Assembly (NCBI GenBank): GCA_023079485.1
Contig: CM041090.1
Coordinates: forward strand, 35,056,874 to 35,120,873
Direction of reading: 5' to 3'
DNA length: 64,000 nucleotides
Source of the DNA: Archilochus colubris
Lineage: Eukaryota; Chordata; Aves; Apodiformes; Trochilidae
Position 1 is the first letter of the stretch, and each line of letters opens with the position of its first letter. A program made the position numbers and the translations under genes. The notes under the pieces are model-generated. The model made no database searches, was not told the DNA's origin, and saw only the letters and a list, made by a program, of their open reading frames with translations. Positions 62,601-64,000 of the stretch are shown here, one piece after another.

Positions 62601-64000
62601 CTTCAACCTGGGCTTTGGGCAGCGAGACCTCGGCCTTCGGCAGGCTGACCTGCACGTGGGGACCTTTGACTTTGGGCAGCTTGACGCTGGGCATCTTGAC
62701 GTCGGGCATCTTGAATCGACCTTTCTCGCCGTCTCCTTCAGCAGCCCCTTCGACGGTCACCTCCACGCCGGGCACCTGGATCTCGGCCGCGGGCAGGGTT
62801 ACGTCGACTTCGGCGGTTCCCGAGGGCGCCGTCACCTGGGGCTCCTTGAGGCTGACGTCCACTTCAGCGGCGACGGTGCCCTTGGCCTCTCTGCTGCTGG
62901 ACCAGCCAAAGGAAGGCATGCCGAACTTGGGCATCTTGAACTTGCCGTCCTTGGACTTTGTGGCCTCCTTCTCCGGGGCTTTGGCCTCCCCTTCCAGGGT
63001 GAGGGACACCTCGGGCGCCTGCAGGTCGGCGCTGGCCTTTGGGAGGGTGACGTCGGCGGACGGCATGCTGATGTCCACCTTGGGAGCTTTGATGTCAACC
63101 TTGGGCATTTTGAGGGAGGGCTTCTCCACCTTCCAGCCGGCCCCTTCGATCTTGGCGCCGGGGACGTCGGCTTTGAGGCCCAAAGCGGGGCCCTCGCCTG
63201 CGGCCGTCACGGTGGCGGAGGGGACGTCGACCCCAGCGGTGGGCAGGCTGACCTCGCCTTCCAGCCCTTCCGCCTTGGGAGGGGACACTCCGAATTTGGG
63301 CTTGTCAAACTTGGGCATCTTGAACTTGCCTTTCAGGCCCGCGCCTTCCACCTGGGCTCCCTCAAGCGCGCCTTCGGCAGAGGGCACCTTGAGGTCTATC
63401 GCGGGTGCCTGGAGCTCAAGGGAGCCTTCGACGGAGGGCAGCTTGACGTCGGGGGCCGCGATGCTGATGTCGCCGGCGCCGGCCTTGAGGTCTGCCTCGG
63501 GGAGGCTGGCGTCGACTTTCTGCGGGCTGATGTCTGCGTCCAGTTTGGGAGCCTTGACCGTCGGCTTGGAGAAGACCACGCTGGGCACCTTGACTTTCGG
63601 CATGTGGAGTTTCATGCCGCCGCTGCCGCCCTCCACTTTGCCCGCAGGTGCCTCCAGGCCGCCTTCGGCATCCGGACCCTGCAGGGCGACTTCGCCCCCC
63701 TGCACTTCAACCTGGGCTTTGGGCAGCGAGACCTCGGCCTTCGGCAGGCTGACCTGCACGTGGGGACCTTTGACTTTGGGCAGCTTGACGCTGGGCATCT
63801 TGACGTCGGGCATCTTGAATCGACCTTTCTCGCCGTCTCCTTCAGCGGCCCCTTCGACGGTCACCTCCACGCCGGGCGCCTGGATCTCGGCCGCGGGCAG
63901 GACTATGTCATCTTCTGCTGTTATTTTTATTTCTTCTTTTGTTGAAGGCTCCTCTTCTTTTTTTTCTTCTTGTAAGTGTGATGTTTTTCCTTCTGTGTCT
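45213..64000 (-). CDS. AHNAK2: AHNAK2, C-terminal part of the giant exon (partial, frame disturbed in the array)
   Basis: AHNAK2 is a giant scaffold protein with an N-terminal PDZ-like region (outside the window) and a long run of AHNAK-type repeats. The right edge is open in frame (TEGKTSHLQEEKKEEPS), followed by the twelve-unit array and then the unique C-terminus, with no visible introns. The motifs FKMPKF, FGWSSSRE, MPSVKLPKVKGP and DIKAPKVDI are typical of AHNAK family repeats. The C-terminal ARTELILLEE and WFRFPKLGFTSPSKK match AHNAK2 as I remember it. The neighbours PLD4 and CEP170B support AHNAK2 over AHNAK. Intact stretches are 45213-53441 and about 62131-64000; between them small indels shift the frame at several places. 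Because both flanks are intact, I think the gene is functional and the breaks may be consensus errors. Confidence 0.9.
50693..51796 (-). repeat. array unit 12 (C-terminal-most), intact
   Basis: The unit is 1,104 bp and in frame. Its C-terminal edge passes from QAPGVEV directly into the diverged sequence VTDSCSGKED. It shares the rare ACTTTGGGC variant at 51031 with unit 6. Confidence 0.9.
51797..52900 (-). repeat. array unit 11, intact
   Basis: The unit is 1,104 bp and in frame. It carries the CGCCAGCGCC variant (52508), found otherwise only in unit 6. Confidence 0.9.
52901..53996 (-). repeat. array unit 10, disrupted at 53321-53435
   Basis: The unit is 1,096 bp. Five indels between 53321 and 53435 sum to minus 8 and break the frame. 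The rest is clean. The block GGCCGCCACGGCGGAGGGGA is shared with unit 5. Confidence 0.88.
53997..55092 (-). repeat. array unit 9, disrupted at about 54180-54775
   Basis: The unit is 1,096 bp. Dense small indels cover about 600 bp (54180-54775); the right-hand 300 bp and the left-hand 180 bp match the other units. It shares the CCAACGG variant (54143) with unit 3. Confidence 0.88.
55093..56177 (-). repeat. array unit 8, disrupted at about 55510-56119
   Basis: The unit is 1,085 bp, the shortest copy. The first 400 bp on the plus strand are clean and the remainder is full of small indels. The stretch 55921-56119 is identical to 61413-61611 in unit 3. Confidence 0.88.
56178..57273 (-). repeat. 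array unit 7, disrupted at about 56245-56440
   Basis: The unit is 1,096 bp. Small indels are limited to about 200 bp; the rest is clean. It carries the GGGCACCTGG variant at its left edge, shared with unit 1. Confidence 0.88.
57274..58376 (-). repeat. array unit 6, nearly intact
   Basis: The unit is 1,103 bp. It is clean except for changes at 58340-58376. Confidence 0.88.
58377..59468 (-). repeat. array unit 5, disrupted at both ends
   Basis: The unit is 1,092 bp. Indel patches lie at about 58377-58840 and 59123-59468, with a clean block between. The frame shifts out and back, and no stop falls between 56156 and 59440. Confidence 0.85.
59469..60572 (-). repeat. array unit 4, intact
   Basis: The unit is 1,104 bp and in frame, with a few private substitutions such as CAACCGTGGGC near 59807. 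Confidence 0.9.
60573..61666 (-). repeat. array unit 3, disrupted at 61400-61666
   Basis: The unit is 1,094 bp. One extra GGC codon near 60685 keeps the frame. From about 61400 rightward it carries dense indels, including the 199-bp block identical to unit 8. Confidence 0.88.
61667..62759 (-). repeat. array unit 2, disrupted at 61667-62140
   Basis: The unit is 1,093 bp. Dense indels run to about 62140 and the remainder is clean and in frame. Confidence 0.88.
62760..63863 (-). repeat. array unit 1 (N-terminal-most), intact
   Basis: The unit is 1,104 bp and in frame. It joins upstream through DDIVLPAAEIQAPGVEV to the AT-rich flank. Confidence 0.9.
63902..64000 (-). CDS. AHNAK2: AHNAK2 sequence N-terminal to the array (partial)
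   Basis: The frame stays open to the right edge and encodes DTEGKTSHLQEEKKEEPS followed by TKEEIKITAEDDIV. It is AT-rich and acidic, in sharp contrast to the GC-rich array that begins within the next few codons. There is no sign of a splice site. Confidence 0.85.

Larger units (their letters stand above)
50693..63863 (-). repeat. AHNAK2 homogenised tandem array, twelve 1,104-bp units
   Basis: The landmark CCTCCACG recurs at 50693, 51797, 52901, 53997, 55093, 56178, 57274, 58377, 59469, 60573, 61667, 62760 and 63864. The clean spacing is 1,104 bp, or 368 codons. Intact units differ from each other by a handful of substitutions. Each unit encodes a fixed series of AHNAK-type blocks, such as KGRFKMPDVKMPSVKLPK, HMPKVKVPSVVFSKP, GKFKMPKFDKPKFGVSPP, KMPKVDIKAPKVDISMP and KFKMPKFGMPSFGWSSSRE. 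The array is GC-rich with many CpGs. Human AHNAK2 units are about 165 residues, so this 368-residue unit looks like a compound unit. Confidence 0.95.

Overview
The window reads as a piece of a bird genome. It holds CR1 LINE 3' ends finishing in the avian ATTCTATG tail and a solo LTR of a type common in birds. The gene order CEP170B – PLD4 – AHNAK2 is the same as at human 14q32.33. I cannot name the species from sequence alone.

Layout. (1) Positions 1-16292, plus strand: the C-terminal 882 codons of CEP170B, the centrosomal/microtubule protein 170B, in eight exons. It is open at the left edge and followed by a long 3'UTR that probably ends near 20275. (2) About 20275-29572: intergenic, with two CR1 fragments and a solo LTR carrying a 5-bp target duplication. 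(3) Positions 29573-40279, plus strand: the complete PLD4 coding sequence in ten exons (513 codons), an endolysosomal type II membrane 5' exonuclease with both HKD motifs; its poly(A) signal is at 40700. (4) About 40730-44250: intergenic, with an ATT microsatellite. (5) Positions 45213-64000, minus strand: the 3' part of the giant AHNAK2 exon. It has an AT-rich C-terminal region of 1,827 codons built from diverged AHNAK-type repeats, then a GC-rich, almost identical tandem array of twelve 1,104-bp (368-codon) units at 50693-63863, then the AT-rich flank running off the right edge.

The three genes do not form a pathway; they are conserved neighbours. CEP170B and PLD4 run head to tail, and PLD4 and AHNAK2 converge.

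The most unusual material is the AHNAK2 array. Its units are strongly homogenised and differ sharply in base composition from both flanks of the same exon. Private variants recur at 3-, 5- and 6-unit spacing. Several units carry dense patches of small indels that break or shift the frame, and one 199-bp patch is identical in two units. Whether this is real array evolution or a consensus or assembly fault cannot be settled from the sequence. Other points of interest are a GC-AG intron and a candidate 39-nt microexon in CEP170B, and a duplicated 31-nt element in its 3'UTR with two miR-25/92-type seed matches.

Exon limits come from reading frame, splice consensus and remembered vertebrate proteins; no alignment was run.
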